Notes: a model not told the origin generated them from the sequence alone. DNA of 64,000 nucleotides from Pantoea agglomerans (GCF_020149765.1 NZ_CP083809.1:434001-498000), one strand, 5' to 3'; shown: positions 36,389 to 46,571, numbered from the stretch's first letter. Numbers and translations are program-made.

Positions 36389-37693
36389 TTAGCTGCGTAG
36401 CGGGGTGGCCTGCGGCGGCGTCACCTCTTTTTCCAGCTCAGAGACTGGCTTATTACGCAGCACCGTCCAGATCACCACGGCACCCAGCAGATCAAACACC
36501 GCCAGCGCGGCGAACAGCGGGCTGAAGCCCAGCGTGTCGGCCAGCGCGCCCACCACCAGCGCAAACAGGGTGCTGGCCGTCCAGGCTGCCATGCCGGTCA
36601 GCCCGTTAGCGGTCGCCACTTCATTACGGCCAAAAACGTCGGAGGAGAGGGTAATCAGCGCGCCGGAGAGCGCCTGATGAGCGAAGCCGCCGACGCAGAG
36701 CAGGGCGATAGCGACATAAGGGCTGGTGAAAAGGCCGATGGTGCCGGGGCCAATCATCAGCACCGCGCCCATGGTGACCACCAGCTTGCGCGACACGATC
36801 AGGTTCACGCCGAACCAGCGCTGAAACAGCGGCGGCAGATACCCGCCGAGGATGCAGCCGAGATCGGCGAACAGCATCGGCATCCAGGCGAACAGCGCAA
36901 TCTCTTTCAGGTTGAAGCCATAGACCTTAAACATAAACAGCGGGATCCAGGCGTTAAAGGTGCCCCAGGCCGGTTCCGCCAGGAAGCGCGGCAGCGCGAT
37001 GCCCCAGAACTGGCGGTTGCGCAGGATCTGACGCGCCGACATTTTTTTCGTGTTGCCGGTCTGATGCTGCGCTTCCTGACCGGAAATAATGTACTGACGC
37101 TCCTCCTCGCTGAGTTTGGTCTGCTGCTTCGGATGTTTATAGAAGATCAGCCAGCAGATCGCCCAGAGCAGGCTCAGCACGCCGGTAATGATAAACGCCA
37201 TCTGCCAGCTGTGCGCCACGATCGCCCACACCACCAGCGGCGGCGCCAGCATCGCGCCGATAGAGGAGCCGACGTTGAAGTAGCCCACGGCGATCGAGCG
37301 CTCCTTAGCCGGGAACCATTCGCTGCTCGCCTTCAGCCCCGCCGGGATCATCGCCGCTTCCGCCGCGCCCACCGCGCCGCGCGCCAGCGCGAATCCGCCC
37401 CAGCTGCCGGCCATCGCCGTGGCAGCGCAGAAGATTGCCCACAGCACGGCGAACACGGCATAGCCGACTTTGGTGCCGAGCAGATCGAGCACGTAACCGG
37501 CGACCGGCTGCATAAGGGTATAGCAGGCGGAGTAGGCCGCCACGATGTAGGAGTATTGTTGGGTGGTGATATGTAAATCGGTCTGGAGCGTCGGTGCGGC
37601 GACGGCGATGGTATTGCGGGTGAGATAACCCAGCACGGTGCCCAGCGTCACCAGGCCGATCATATACCAGCGTAGCCCTTTAATCTTACGCAT
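36389..37693 (-). CDS. exuT: Hexuronate MFS transporter ExuT
   Basis: A 434-residue major-facilitator protein of the anion:cation symporter group that takes up galacturonate and glucuronate. Twelve spans are recognisable. The N-terminal segment KGLRWYMIGLVTLGTVLGYL and NTIAVAAPTLQTDL match ExuT. It is divergent from uxaC, sharing a 378-base regulatory region that contains two ExuR-type operators and a CRP site. Confidence 0.95.
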   Translation of the reverse strand: MRKIKGLRWYMIGLVTLGTVLGYLTRNTIAVAAPTLQTDLHITTQQYSYIVAAYSACYTLMQPVAGYVLDLLGTKVGYAVFAVLWAIFCAATAMAGSWGGFALARGAVGAAEAAMIPAGLKASSEWFPAKERSIAVGYFNVGSSIGAMLAPPLVVWAIVAHSWQMAFIITGVLSLLWAICWLIFYKHPKQQTKLSEEERQYIISGQEAQHQTGNTKKMSARQILRNRQFWGIALPRFLAEPAWGTFNAWIPLFMFKVYGFNLKEIALFAWMPMLFADLGCILGGYLPPLFQRWFGVNLIVSRKLVVTMGAVLMIGPGTIGLFTSPYVAIALLCVGGFAHQALSGALITLSSDVFGRNEVATANGLTGMAAWTASTLFALVVGALADTLGFSPLFAALAVFDLLGAVVIWTVLRNKPVSELEKEVTPPQATPLRS

Positions 37694-37835
37694 CTTTTAC
37701 CTCTTCCAGTGTTCTCTTTGCGGTCTTGCCGCTGTTGTTATCTGGAGCGGGACAACCGTGATCCGACCTAATCTCACGCCCGCAGGCCGCACAAAAGCGA
37801 CCCTGTGTTTACCTTGCCATTACGGAGCGAGAGCG

Positions 37836-37854
37836 TAACTTGTTATACAACTTT
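37836..37854. promoter_or_regulatory. ExuR-type operator at exuT
   Basis: TAACTTGTTATACAACTTT, a near-palindrome 143 bases upstream of the exuT start in the exuT-uxaC intergenic region. Confidence 0.6.
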
Positions 37855-37981
37855 AAAAGTTGAGAGCCATCACAAAAGCCCCTTTTGCAATGTGGGATAC
37901 TTTAAACAGGCGTCAGTACAGCCATTTAGCACGCTGTGGAGAGCAAAAACGTCCATGAGACCAGGGAATTACTGCTGTTTA

Positions 37982-37997
37982 TGTGAGCGAGATCTCA
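37982..37997. promoter_or_regulatory. CRP site in the exuT-uxaC intergenic region
   Basis: TGTGA-GCGAGA-TCTCA matches the CRP consensus at 9 of 10 positions. It is centred about 48 bases upstream of the predicted uxaC transcription start, suggesting catabolite control of hexuronate use. Confidence 0.55.
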
Positions 37998-38017
37998 AAA
38001 AATTCTGTGGTGGGCTA

Positions 38018-38036
38018 AAATTGGTATGATAACTTT
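38018..38036. promoter_or_regulatory. ExuR-type operator overlapping the uxaC promoter
   Basis: AAATTGGTATGATAACTTT; the reverse strand reads AAAGTTATCATACCAATTT, matching the other two operators and the known E. coli motif half AAATTGGTAT. It contains the likely extended -10 element TGGTATGAT, so binding would block RNA polymerase. Confidence 0.65.
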
Positions 38037-38071
38037 GAGCGCATTAAGGCTCTATCCAAGAGGAAGCAAGC

Positions 38072-39489
38072 ATGTCGCGTTTTATGACCGAGGATTTTTT
38101 ACTGGATACCGAATTTGCCCGTCGTCTTTACCATGACTACGCAAAGGATCAGCCGATTTTCGACTATCACTGCCATCTTCCTCCGCAGCAGATTGCCGAA
38201 AATTACCGCTTTGCCAACCTCTATGATATCTGGCTGAAAGGCGATCACTACAAATGGCGCGCCATGCGCGCGAACGGCGTACCGGAGGCGTTCTGCACCG
38301 GCGACGCCAGCGACCGCGAAAAATTCAACGCCTGGGCGCGCACCGTGCCGCACACCATTGGCAACCCGCTCTATCACTGGACGCACCTCGAGCTGCGTCG
38401 CCCCTTCGGCATCACCGACACCTTGCTCTCTGAGAAAACCGCCGACGCCATCTGGGATCGCTGCAATGCGCTGCTGGCGCAGGATGACTTTACCGCGCGC
38501 GGCATCATGCAGCAGATGAACGTGAAGATGGTTGGCACCACCGACGATCCGCTGGATGATCTGCAGCATCACCGGGCGCTGGCGCAGGATGGCAGCTTTG
38601 ACGTCAAGGTGCTGCCGAGCTGGCGTCCGGATAAAGCCTTTAATATCGAAGCGGACGGCTTCCTCGCCTGGATTGAGAAGCTCGAATCACTGACCGACAT
38701 TAGCGTGCGCCGCTTCGACGATCTGCGCAGCGCGCTCAGCAAGCGTCTCGACTACTTCGCCGAGCACGGCTGCAAGGTGTCGGACCACGCGCTCGACGTG
38801 GTGCTCTACGCCGAAGCGGACGACGCGACGCTGGACGCCATTCTCGCCGCCCGCCGCGCCGGCAAGACGCCGGATGCAGAGGCGATCGCGCAGTTTAAAA
38901 CCGCCGTGCTGGTGTGGCTGGGGGGGGGAAATATGCGCGTCGCGGCTGGGTGCAGCAGTACCATATCGGCGCGCTGCGCAACACCAACCGCCGCCAGTTC
39001 GAGCTGCTCGGCCCGGATGTGGGCTTTGACTCCATTAACGATCGGCCGCTGGCGGAACCGCTGGCGAAGCTGCTCGGCGCGCAGAATCTGCATAACGCGC
39101 TGCCGAAAACCATCCTCTACTGCCTGAACCCGCGCGACAACGAGGTGCTGGCGACCATGGCGGGCAATTTCCAGGGCGAAGGCGAGGCGGGCAAAATGCA
39201 GTTCGGCTCCGCCTGGTGGTTTAATGACCAGCTCGACGGCATGCAGCGCCAGATGACGCAGCTGGCGCAGATGGGCCTGCTCAGCCGCTTTGTCGGCATG
39301 CTGACCGACAGCCGCAGCTTCCTCTCCTATACGCGCCACGAATATTTCCGCCGCCTGCTGTGCCAGATGATTGGCCGCTGGGTTGAGAACGGCGAAGCGC
39401 CGGACGACGAGGCGCTGCTGGGCCAGATGGTGCAAAACATCTGCTTCAATAACGCGCGCGACTACTTCGGCATCGAGCTGGGAGCCTGA
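38072..39489 (+). pseudogene. uxaC: Glucuronate/galacturonate isomerase UxaC, frameshifted at a G9 tract
   Basis: First enzyme of hexuronate breakdown (glucuronate to fructuronate, galacturonate to tagaturonate). The reading frame from 38072 is normal UxaC ([27 protein letters not shown]) until LVWLGGG at 38929. The rest ([16 protein letters not shown] onward) continues in a different frame, ending at 39489. The shift lies in nine G residues at 38920-38928. Removing two G restores [10 protein letters not shown], which matches the length of E. coli LGAEYARRGW; adding one G would also restore the frame. Both halves are otherwise well conserved and the downstream operon is intact. A recent mutation, slippage switch or sequencing error are all possible. 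Confidence 0.85.
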
Positions 39490-39491
39490 GC

Positions 39492-40940
39492 ATGCAGCGG
39501 CTAAACCGTCACGACTTTCCCGGCGCGATCTACAGCGAGCGCGTTATCCAGTTTGGCGAAGGCAACTTTCTGCGCGCCTTTATCGACTGGCAGCTCGACT
39601 GGCTGAACCAGCATCAGGGCATCGACGCGGGCATCGTGGTGGTGCGGCCGCGCAACCGCGCCGTCAGCGACACGCTGAACCAGCAGGACGGGCTCTATAC
39701 CACCCTAATCCGCGGGCTTAACGAGCAGGGCGAGCGCGTCAGTGAAACGCGTCTGATCCGCAGTCTGAACCGTGAGATCCAGCCCGCTACCCAGTACGAC
39801 GATTTTCTGGCGCTGGCGCGCGCGCCGCAGATGCGGTTCCTCTTTTCTAACACCACCGAAGCGGGCATCACCTTTGCCGAAGGGGATCGCCTGACGGATG
39901 CGCCCGCATCCAGCTTTCCCGGCAAGCTGACGCAGCTGTTATGGACGCGCTTTGAACACTTCAGCGGCGCCAGCGACAAGGGCTGGCTGATTGTGCCCTG
40001 CGAGCTGATCGACCATAACGGCGACGCGCTGCGCGAGCTGGTGCTGCGCTATGCGCGCCACTGGCAGCTGCCGGAAAGCTTCGCCGCCTGGGTGTCGCAG
40101 CACTGCGTGTTTTACAACACGCTGGTGGACCGCATCGTGACTGGTTTCCCGCCGGAGAGCGAGGCGCTTGCCGCTCAGCTCGGCTACGAGGATCGTTTTC
40201 TGGTGGCGGGCGAGGTCTACTACCAGTTCATTCTGCAGGGGCCGCGCGCGCTGTTCGCTGAGCTGAAGCTCGATGCGCTGGCGCCGCAGGTGCGGCTGGT
40301 AGAGGACATTGCGCCGTGGAAGGCGCAGAAAGTGGCGATCCTCAACGGCGCGCATACCGCCATGGTGCCGGTGGCGTTTCAGGCGGGTCTGGAGAGCGTC
40401 GGCGACGCAATGGCCGATCCCGCCATTGCGGACTTTGTCGATCGCCTGCTGCGCGAGGAGATCATTCCTACGCTGGATCTGCCGCGCAGCGAGCTGCACG
40501 CCTTTGCCGACGCGGTCGAGCGGCGTTTCCGCAACCCTTTTATCCGCCATGCGCTGCTCTCTATCGCGCTTAACGGAATGACCAAGTTTCGCACCCGCCT
40601 GCTGACGCCGCTGCTGGCGGCGCATGCGCAGAGCGGGGTCTGGCCGCCGCGCCTGACCTTTGCGCTGGCGGCGCTGATCGCCTTCTATCGCGGCGCGTCG
40701 GGAGAAAAAAGCTGGCCGCTGCAGGATGACGCGCACTGGCTGGCGCGCTTTGAAAAAAACTGGCACGCCCTTAATAACGACCAGATCTCCCCGGAACAGC
40801 TGGTGCGCGAGGTGTTAAGCGACGCGCAGCACTGGGGAGAAGATTTGACCCGGCGGCCGCAGCTGGCGCACGAGGTCAGCCGACACCTGCAAAATATCAT
40901 CGTCCACGGCATGCGTGAGGCGTTGAGCACACTGGGATAA
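39492..40940 (+). CDS. uxaB: Tagaturonate reductase (altronate oxidoreductase) UxaB
   Basis: A 482-residue NADH-dependent long-chain mannitol dehydrogenase family enzyme that reduces tagaturonate to altronate. The N-terminal Rossmann segment is [20 protein letters not shown], and [17 protein letters not shown] holds the conserved catalytic-domain lysine/histidine region. It starts 2 bases after uxaC and 4 bases before uxaA, giving a uxaCBA operon. In E. coli uxaB is unlinked, so the arrangement differs. Confidence 0.95.
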   Translation: MQRLNRHDFPGAIYSERVIQFGEGNFLRAFIDWQLDWLNQHQGIDAGIVVVRPRNRAVSDTLNQQDGLYTTLIRGLNEQGERVSETRLIRSLNREIQPATQYDDFLALARAPQMRFLFSNTTEAGITFAEGDRLTDAPASSFPGKLTQLLWTRFEHFSGASDKGWLIVPCELIDHNGDALRELVLRYARHWQLPESFAAWVSQHCVFYNTLVDRIVTGFPPESEALAAQLGYEDRFLVAGEVYYQFILQGPRALFAELKLDALAPQVRLVEDIAPWKAQKVAILNGAHTAMVPVAFQAGLESVGDAMADPAIADFVDRLLREEIIPTLDLPRSELHAFADAVERRFRNPFIRHALLSIALNGMTKFRTRLLTPLLAAHAQSGVWPPRLTFALAALIAFYRGASGEKSWPLQDDAHWLARFEKNWHALNNDQISPEQLVREVLSDAQHWGEDLTRRPQLAHEVSRHLQNIIVHGMREALSTLG

Positions 40941-40944
40941 AGCT

Positions 40945-42435
40945 ATGCAAGACGCGATTAAGATTCACTCTCAGGATAACGTCGCCGTGGCGCTGCGCGA
41001 CTTAGAGGCGGGGCAGACCATCGATCTGCAGCAGACGGCGGTGCAGCTGCTGCAGGCGGTGACGCGCGGCCATAAGTTTGCGCTGCGTCCCCTCGCCGAG
41101 GGCGAGCAGGTGATCAAGTATGGGCTGCCGATCGCGCACGCCACGCAGCCGATCGCCGCAGGCGAGGTGATCCACTCCAGCAACGCACGCACCAACCTGA
41201 GCGATCTGGACGAGTACGACTACCGACCGGAGTTTGTTGAGGTGCCGCCGCAGCCGGGCGATCGCGAGGTGCAGATCTATCGCCGCGCCAGTGGCGATGT
41301 CGGGATCCGCAACGAGCTGTGGATCCTGCCGACCGTCGGCTGCGTTAACGGCATAGCGCGTCAGATCCTGCAGCGTTTTCTGAAAGAGACCGATAACGCG
41401 GCGGGCACCGACGGTGCGTTTCTGTTCAGCCATACCTTTGGCTGTTCGCAGCTGGGTCAGGATCATGAGAATACCCGCACCATGCTGCAAAATATGGTGC
41501 GCCACCCTAACGCCGGCGCGGTGCTGGTAATTGGCCTCGGCTGCGAAAACAACCAGGTCGATGCCTTCCGCGAGACGCTGGGGCTGCCGGAAAGCGATCG
41601 CATTCAGTTTATGGTGTGCCAGCAGCACGACGACGAGGTAGAAGCGGGACTGGAGCATCTGCGCGCCCTGTATGAGGCGATGCGTCACGACCGACGCCAG
41701 CCGGGCAGGCTGAGCGAGCTGAAGTTCGGGCTGGAGTGCGGCGGCTCCGACGGCTTCTCCGGCATTACCGCTAACCCGCTGCTGGGGCGTTTCTCCGATC
41801 AGATGATCGCCAACGGCGGCACCACGGTGCTGACCGAGGTGCCGGAAATGTTCGGCGCGGAGCGTATTCTGATGAGCCGCTGCCGCGATGAGTCGACCTT
41901 TGAGAAGACCGTGGCGATGATCAACGACTTCAAGCGCTACTTTATCGATCATCAGCAGCCGATTTATGAGAATCCGTCGCCGGGCAATAAAGCGGGCGGC
42001 ATTACCACGCTGGAAGAGAAGTCGCTGGGCTGCACCCAGAAAGCGGGCTCCAGCCAGGTGGTGGACGTGCTGAAGTATGGCGAGCGGCTGAAAACGCCGG
42101 GGCTGAATCTGCTGAGCGCGCCGGGCAACGACGCGGTCGCCACCAGCGCGCTGGCGGGCGCGGGCTGCCATATGGTGCTGTTCAGCACCGGGCGCGGCAC
42201 CCCCTACGGCGGTTTTGTACCGACGGTGAAGCTGGCGACCAACACGCCGCTGGCGGAGAAGAAGCCGCACTGGATCGATTTTAACGCGGGCCGTCTGCTG
42301 GAAGGGATGAGCATGGATGCGCTGCTGGAAGATTTCGTCGACACCATCGTGGCGATAGCCAGCGGCGAGCTGACCAATAACGAGAAGAACGATTTCCGCG
42401 AGCTGGCGATTTTTAAAAGCGGCGTTACGTTATAA
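40945..42435 (+). CDS. uxaA: Altronate dehydratase UxaA
   Basis: A 496-residue iron-dependent dehydratase that converts altronate to 2-keto-3-deoxygluconate. An N-terminal SAF domain covers about residues 1-95 (DNVAVALRDLEAGQTI), and the large dehydratase domain carries HTFGCSQLGQDHENT, VIGLGCENNQ and ECGGSDGFSGITANP. It is the last gene of uxaCBA. A short GCTGC/GCAGC hairpin and then two structured repeats follow. Confidence 0.96.
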   Translation: MQDAIKIHSQDNVAVALRDLEAGQTIDLQQTAVQLLQAVTRGHKFALRPLAEGEQVIKYGLPIAHATQPIAAGEVIHSSNARTNLSDLDEYDYRPEFVEVPPQPGDREVQIYRRASGDVGIRNELWILPTVGCVNGIARQILQRFLKETDNAAGTDGAFLFSHTFGCSQLGQDHENTRTMLQNMVRHPNAGAVLVIGLGCENNQVDAFRETLGLPESDRIQFMVCQQHDDEVEAGLEHLRALYEAMRHDRRQPGRLSELKFGLECGGSDGFSGITANPLLGRFSDQMIANGGTTVLTEVPEMFGAERILMSRCRDESTFEKTVAMINDFKRYFIDHQQPIYENPSPGNKAGGITTLEEKSLGCTQKAGSSQVVDVLKYGERLKTPGLNLLSAPGNDAVATSALAGAGCHMVLFSTGRGTPYGGFVPTVKLATNTPLAEKKPHWIDFNAGRLLEGMSMDALLEDFVDTIVAIASGELTNNEKNDFRELAIFKSGVTL

Positions 42436-42483
42436 ATCACTGCTTCAGACGGCGCTGCTTCAGGCAGCACAAAAGCTCAGAGA

Positions 42484-42588
42484 GCGGGCGGCATGGAACG
42501 GGGAGCAAAGCGTCCCGCGCCATGGATGGCGCGGGACGAGCGAGCAGGGATGCGAAAAGCGCCTTTGCGATCGGTCCATGCCACCCGC
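42484..42588 (+). repeat. Cloverleaf-like intergenic repeat, copy 1
   Basis: A 105-bp imperfect palindrome. Outer arms GCGGGCGGCATGGA and TCCATGCCACCCGC pair with one mismatch. GCAAAG/CTTTGC continues the stem. An inner hairpin CGTCCCGCGCCAT / ATGGCGCGGGACG stands on one side and a weaker GCGAAAAG stem on the other. It is part of a 187-bp tandemly repeated unit (about 42470-42656) that also includes a conserved flank beginning GAGGGCACGACGCTAACAGA. No protein is encoded. Confidence 0.8.
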
Positions 42589-42670
42589 GAGGGCACGACG
42601 CTAACAGACAACAATAGCGAAAGGTAACGACGAGCCTGGGCGCGGATTAAACGGCGCAAAAGTTCAAAGC

Positions 42671-42775
42671 GCGGGCGGCATGGAACGGGGAGCAAAGCGT
42701 CCCGCGCCATGGACGGCGCGGGCCGAGCGAGCAGGGATGCGAAAAGCGCCTTTGCGATCGGTCCATGCCACCCGC
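42671..42775 (+). repeat. Cloverleaf-like intergenic repeat, copy 2
   Basis: Second tandem copy exactly 187 bp downstream of copy 1, more than 95% identical in the core and clearly similar through the flank to about 42840. Both lie in the convergent gap between uxaA and sstT (42436-42884), which holds nothing else. Confidence 0.8.
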
Positions 42776-42884
42776 GAGGGCACGACGCTAACAGACGGCA
42801 ATAGCGAAGGGTAACCACGAGCCAGCGCGGATGAAACGGCTTTGGCTGCGGCTTTAACCGCAACCTCAGCCGCATAGCTAAAGA

Positions 42885-44117
42885 TTAAGCCCGGCTGGTT
42901 TCCCGCTCGGCTTCCGCCTGACAGACCGCGGCGGTAAACAGAATATCGGTCGAGGAGTTCAGCGCCGTTTCGGCGGAATCCTGCAGCACGCTGATAATAA
43001 AACCGGTTGCCACCACCTGCATCGCCAGCTCGTTGGGAATACCGAACATATTACAGGCCACCGGGATCAGCAGCAGCGAACCACCCGCCACGCCCGAAGC
43101 GCCACAGGCGCACAGCGACGCCACCAGACTCAGCAGAATCGCGGTCGACACGTCCACCTGAATCCCCAGCGTATGCACCGCCGCCAGCGTCAGCACGGTA
43201 ATGGTGATAGAGGCGCCCGCCATACTGATGGTCGCGCCCAGCGGAATCGACACCGAATAGGTATCCTCATCCAGCTTCAGGCGTTTCGCCAGCGCCATAT
43301 TCACCGGAATATTGGCAGCAGAACTGCGGGTAAAAAAGGCGGTCACGCCGCTCTCGCGCAGGCAGGTAAACACCAGCGGATAGGGATTACGGCGGATCTT
43401 GCTGTAGACCAGCATCGGGTTCACCACCAGCGCCATCAGCGCCATACAGCCCAGCAGCAGCGCCAGCAGGTGCGCATACTGCCACAGCGCGCCAAAGCCG
43501 GTAGAGGCCAGAATCGAGGCCACCAGGCCGAAAATGCCGACTGGCGCGCAGCGGATCACGCAGCGAACCAGCCAGGTGACGGCGCTGGAGGCGTCGTTAA
43601 GCAGGGCGCGCGTGCCGGGCGTGCTGTGACGAAACGCCAGACCGAGACCGATCGCCCATACCAGAATGCCGATATAGTTTGCTTCCATCAGCGCGGTAAT
43701 CGGGTTCGCCACCATATTCATCAGCAGACCGCGCAGCACCTCGGTAATGCCCGACGGCGGCGTAATCTCGGTTTTGCCCACCGCCAGCGTCAGCGTCTGC
43801 GGCATCAGGTGGCTGAACACTACCGCAATCACCGCGGCAAAAAAGGTGCTTAACAGATAGAGCGCGATAATCGGTTTGATATTGGTCTTCTGACCCTGCT
43901 GATGATTAGCGATCGAGGCGATCACCAGCACCAGCACCAGCAGCGGCGCAACCGCCTTCAGCGCGCTGACGAACAGCTCGCCCAGCAGGCCGACGGCCAG
44001 CGCGGCATCCTTCGAGACCCAGGCCAGCGCCACGCCGGCCACCAGCCCTACCATAATTTGTTTCACCAGGCTTCCTGCGAGTAGCGCGCCCAGACGACCG
44101 GAAAGTGAGTTCTGCAT
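42885..44117 (-). CDS. sstT: Serine/threonine:Na+ symporter SstT
   Basis: A 410-residue DAACS-family sodium-coupled transporter for serine and threonine. It has eight spans and two re-entrant loops. Characteristic stretches are [18 protein letters not shown] and the Na/substrate region [16 protein letters not shown]. The family motif for substrate binding near the C-terminus ([18 protein letters not shown]) is intact. It is adjacent to alx, as in E. coli. Confidence 0.95.
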   Translation of the reverse strand: MQNSLSGRLGALLAGSLVKQIMVGLVAGVALAWVSKDAALAVGLLGELFVSALKAVAPLLVLVLVIASIANHQQGQKTNIKPIIALYLLSTFFAAVIAVVFSHLMPQTLTLAVGKTEITPPSGITEVLRGLLMNMVANPITALMEANYIGILVWAIGLGLAFRHSTPGTRALLNDASSAVTWLVRCVIRCAPVGIFGLVASILASTGFGALWQYAHLLALLLGCMALMALVVNPMLVYSKIRRNPYPLVFTCLRESGVTAFFTRSSAANIPVNMALAKRLKLDEDTYSVSIPLGATISMAGASITITVLTLAAVHTLGIQVDVSTAILLSLVASLCACGASGVAGGSLLLIPVACNMFGIPNELAMQVVATGFIISVLQDSAETALNSSTDILFTAAVCQAEAERETSRA

Positions 44118-44323
44118 AATTGTTCTTTACGTTGTAGCGGGATGTGGCTTCAGAGGGCGTCGATTAACGCGCCTGAAGCGGTTTGCCCGGCGAAGTATAA
44201 GGAAAAGAGCGGGCGAGGAAAGAGATAATTCTGCCGCTGAGAGGAGGATCGGGTTTCTATTATGCTGTATGAAGAGAGTGTGACAGAGCGATGAAATGTC
44301 GCATCCGGGGCTGGCAAAATAAA

Positions 44324-44346
44324 ACAGGGGCATTACCTGCCCCTGT
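44324..44346 (-). terminator. Intrinsic terminator after alx
   Basis: Stem ACAGGGGCA / TGCCCCTGT with a 5-base loop; on the minus strand it is followed by TTTTATTTT. Confidence 0.82.
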
Positions 44347-44352
44347 AGCGGA

Positions 44353-45324
44353 TTATTGCGAGAGTTTTTTCTGGTCCCTTTTGCGATTCACCCAGGTGTT
44401 GATCAACAGGGTCGAGCCGAGGATCACGCCGACGACGCTCAGCGAGACTGCCACCGGGATATGATAGAACTCGACGATCAGCATCTTAATGCCGATAAAC
44501 ACCAGCACGATCGCCAGGCCATATTTGAGCATCGAGAAGCGCTCGGCGACGTTGGCCAGCAGAAAGTACATCGCGCGCAGGCCGAGAATAGCGAACAGGT
44601 TAGAGGTCAGCACGATAAAGGGATCGGTGGTCACGGCGAAGATCGCCGGGATACTGTCGACCGCGAAAATCACGTCGCTCAGCTCAACCATAATCAATAC
44701 CAGCAGCAGCGGCGTGGCAAACAGCACGCCGTTCCGGCGGGTGAAAAACTTCTCGCCCTCCAGCTCGTCGGTCATGCGCAGATGCTTGCGCAGCCAGCGC
44801 ACCACCGGCTTGTCGCCCACCGCGTTTTCATCATCCTCTTTGGCGAAGGCCATCTTCAGGCCGGTCAGCAGCAGGAACGCGCCGAACAGATAGAGGATCC
44901 AGCTAAACTGCGTTACCAGCCAGCTGCCCGCGAAAATCATAATGGTGCGCAGCACAATCGCGCCCAGCACGCCGTAAATCAGCACGCGGCGCTGCAGCGC
45001 AGCGGGAATAGAGAAGTAGCTGAAGAGCATCAGCCAGACAAAGACGTTATCGACCGCCAGCGCTTTTTCCAGCACGTAACCGGTTAAAAACGCCAGGGTT
45101 TGTGAGGTGGCGACTTCGCGCCCGGCGCTCCCCTCCAGATACCACCAGAAGGCGGCACTAAACAGCAGCGACACCGACACCCAAATCAGCGACCAGATGG
45201 CCGCCTGTTTAAAACTCATGGTCTGCGAGCCACGACGTCCCTGTAAAAAGAGATCGATCGCCAGCATGATAAGCACCACTACCGCAAAGCTGCCCCAGAG
45301 AAGAGGCGTTCCTACAGTCTGCAT
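44353..45324 (-). CDS. alx: TerC-family membrane protein Alx (manganese/alkali-responsive)
   Basis: A 323-residue TerC-family protein with about nine membrane spans. Conserved acidic residues sit in the membrane ([14 protein letters not shown] and [17 protein letters not shown]), consistent with metal export; E. coli Alx exports Mn2+. A yybP-ykoY riboswitch precedes the gene. Between the spans is a charged cytosolic loop ([18 protein letters not shown]). Confidence 0.95.
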   Translation of the reverse strand: MQTVGTPLLWGSFAVVVLIMLAIDLFLQGRRGSQTMSFKQAAIWSLIWVSVSLLFSAAFWWYLEGSAGREVATSQTLAFLTGYVLEKALAVDNVFVWLMLFSYFSIPAALQRRVLIYGVLGAIVLRTIMIFAGSWLVTQFSWILYLFGAFLLLTGLKMAFAKEDDENAVGDKPVVRWLRKHLRMTDELEGEKFFTRRNGVLFATPLLLVLIMVELSDVIFAVDSIPAIFAVTTDPFIVLTSNLFAILGLRAMYFLLANVAERFSMLKYGLAIVLVFIGIKMLIVEFYHIPVAVSLSVVGVILGSTLLINTWVNRKRDQKKLSQ

Positions 45325-45341
45325 AGCGTTTCCTGCCCTGA

Positions 45342-45520
45342 AATAAAAAACGGCTGAAGTCAGAAGACGTCAGCCGCTTTACAAAGATGTAAGCAAACCT
45401 CGCCTTCCGGCAAGGTCTCACTTACAACGCAGAATCAGATTCCGGGTTGCCTGCCGACCGGATGCTCAGGCATCGTAATGACGATCGTACAGCTTACAAG
45501 TTACTCCCCTTTGCTGGCAG
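45342..45520 (-). promoter_or_regulatory. yybP-ykoY manganese/pH riboswitch (PRE element) of alx
   Basis: Read on the minus strand from about 45520. It contains the conserved AAAGGGGAGTA, the GCCTGAGCATC metal-binding arm and the GTAAGTGAGACCTTGCCGG stem with its partner AAGGCGAGG...GCTTAC, as in the E. coli alx leader. It ends in a terminator hairpin CGGCTGA / TCAGCCG (45351-45376) followed by six U, 20 bases before the gene. Mn2+ or alkaline folding would favour expression. Confidence 0.9.
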
Positions 45521-45578
45521 TTAAGATAGGCGCTGGCCGGGAAAGAGGCAATAGCGGACCATTCATATTTAGACATAT

Positions 45579-46571
45579 TTACACAAGCCGATGATCGGCA
45601 GGGAAAATGACGCCGGTCTGGCGGCGGATCTCGGTCAGCAGCGCGGCGGTGATGCGCGCGCGCTCCAGCCCCGGATGCTCGACGCAATGCTGCCGCACCA
45701 GCTGCGCAAAGGTGTGAGCCTCATAAAGCATGGTATTGATATGCTGAGGCTGGCTGAGATCCTGCACCTGTGGGGCGCTCTGGCGCAGCGCCAGGCTGAC
45801 CGACTGCATCTCCGACAGCTTTTCGATCAGCAGCGAACCCGCTTCGCCCTGAATTTCGCTGGCGATGCGCGAGTCGCTGACCTTGGAGTGCAGCAGCGTG
45901 ACGTCGAAGTCGCCATAGTCGAGCAGCACGCTGCCGTGGCCGTCAACGCCGCTCGCCAGCAGCGTCGCGCTGGCCTTCACCCCCTGCGGCGCGCCCCACA
46001 GCGCCACCGCCGTCGCCAGGCAGTAGTAGCCGATATCCATTATCGAGCCATTAGACCAGCGCGGATCAAAGGTGTTGGGATGCTCGCCGTCGAGGTAGCG
46101 CTGATAGCGCGACGAATACTGGCAGTAGCTGAACAGCGCTTTGCGCAGCGGCCCGATGGCGGGCAGCGCCTGCTGCAGCTGCGCGAAATTAGGCAGGCTG
46201 GCGGTTTTAAACGCCTCGAACAGGATCACCTGATGCTGCCGGGCGCAGGCGATCATCTGCTCCGCCTCATGCAGGTTGGAGGCGAGCGGCTTTTCGCAGA
46301 TAACGTGCTTGCCGTGCGACATAAACAGCAGCGCCTGCTCGCAGTGCAGGGCGTTCGGACTCGCCAGGTAGACCGCGTCGATAAGATCGCTGGCGGCCAG
46401 CGCCTCCAGCGAGGTAAAAAGATGCGAACAGGGATAGTCAGCGGCGAAGGCCTCCGCCTGCTGCTGCGTGCGCGAATAGATGGCGTTCAGGCGCAGATGG
46501 CCGGTTTCATGCGCGGCATCGATAAACTGGCGCGTTATCCAGTTGGTTCCCACAATAGCAAAACGGATCAC
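45579..46571 (-). CDS. ygjR: Gfo/Idh/MocA-family oxidoreductase YgjR
   Basis: A 330-residue NAD(P)-dependent oxidoreductase of unknown substrate. The N-terminal Rossmann fold (IRFAIVGTNWITRQF) is followed by the invariant VICEKPLASN and the conserved MDIGYYCL segment. It is closely similar to E. coli YgjR. The start is GTG at 46571 because AGGAG lies 7 bases upstream; the frame is open further upstream but that part is antisense to the ClC gene and has no family similarity. Confidence 0.92.
   Translation of the reverse strand: MIRFAIVGTNWITRQFIDAAHETGHLRLNAIYSRTQQQAEAFAADYPCSHLFTSLEALAASDLIDAVYLASPNALHCEQALLFMSHGKHVICEKPLASNLHEAEQMIACARQHQVILFEAFKTASLPNFAQLQQALPAIGPLRKALFSYCQYSSRYQRYLDGEHPNTFDPRWSNGSIMDIGYYCLATAVALWGAPQGVKASATLLASGVDGHGSVLLDYGDFDVTLLHSKVSDSRIASEIQGEAGSLLIEKLSEMQSVSLALRQSAPQVQDLSQPQHINTMLYEAHTFAQLVRQHCVEHPGLERARITAALLTEIRRQTGVIFPADHRLV

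Noticed and set aside
41002..42270. 422-aa open frame on the minus strand inside uxaA
   Set aside because: Shadow of uxaA; composition is typical of antisense frames in GC-rich genes and no motif is seen.
42477..42875. 132-aa reading frame on the minus strand between uxaA and sstT
   Set aside because: It lies wholly inside the two tandem repeats, its protein is internally duplicated for that reason, and it has no ribosome site or family resemblance. Treated as repeat DNA.
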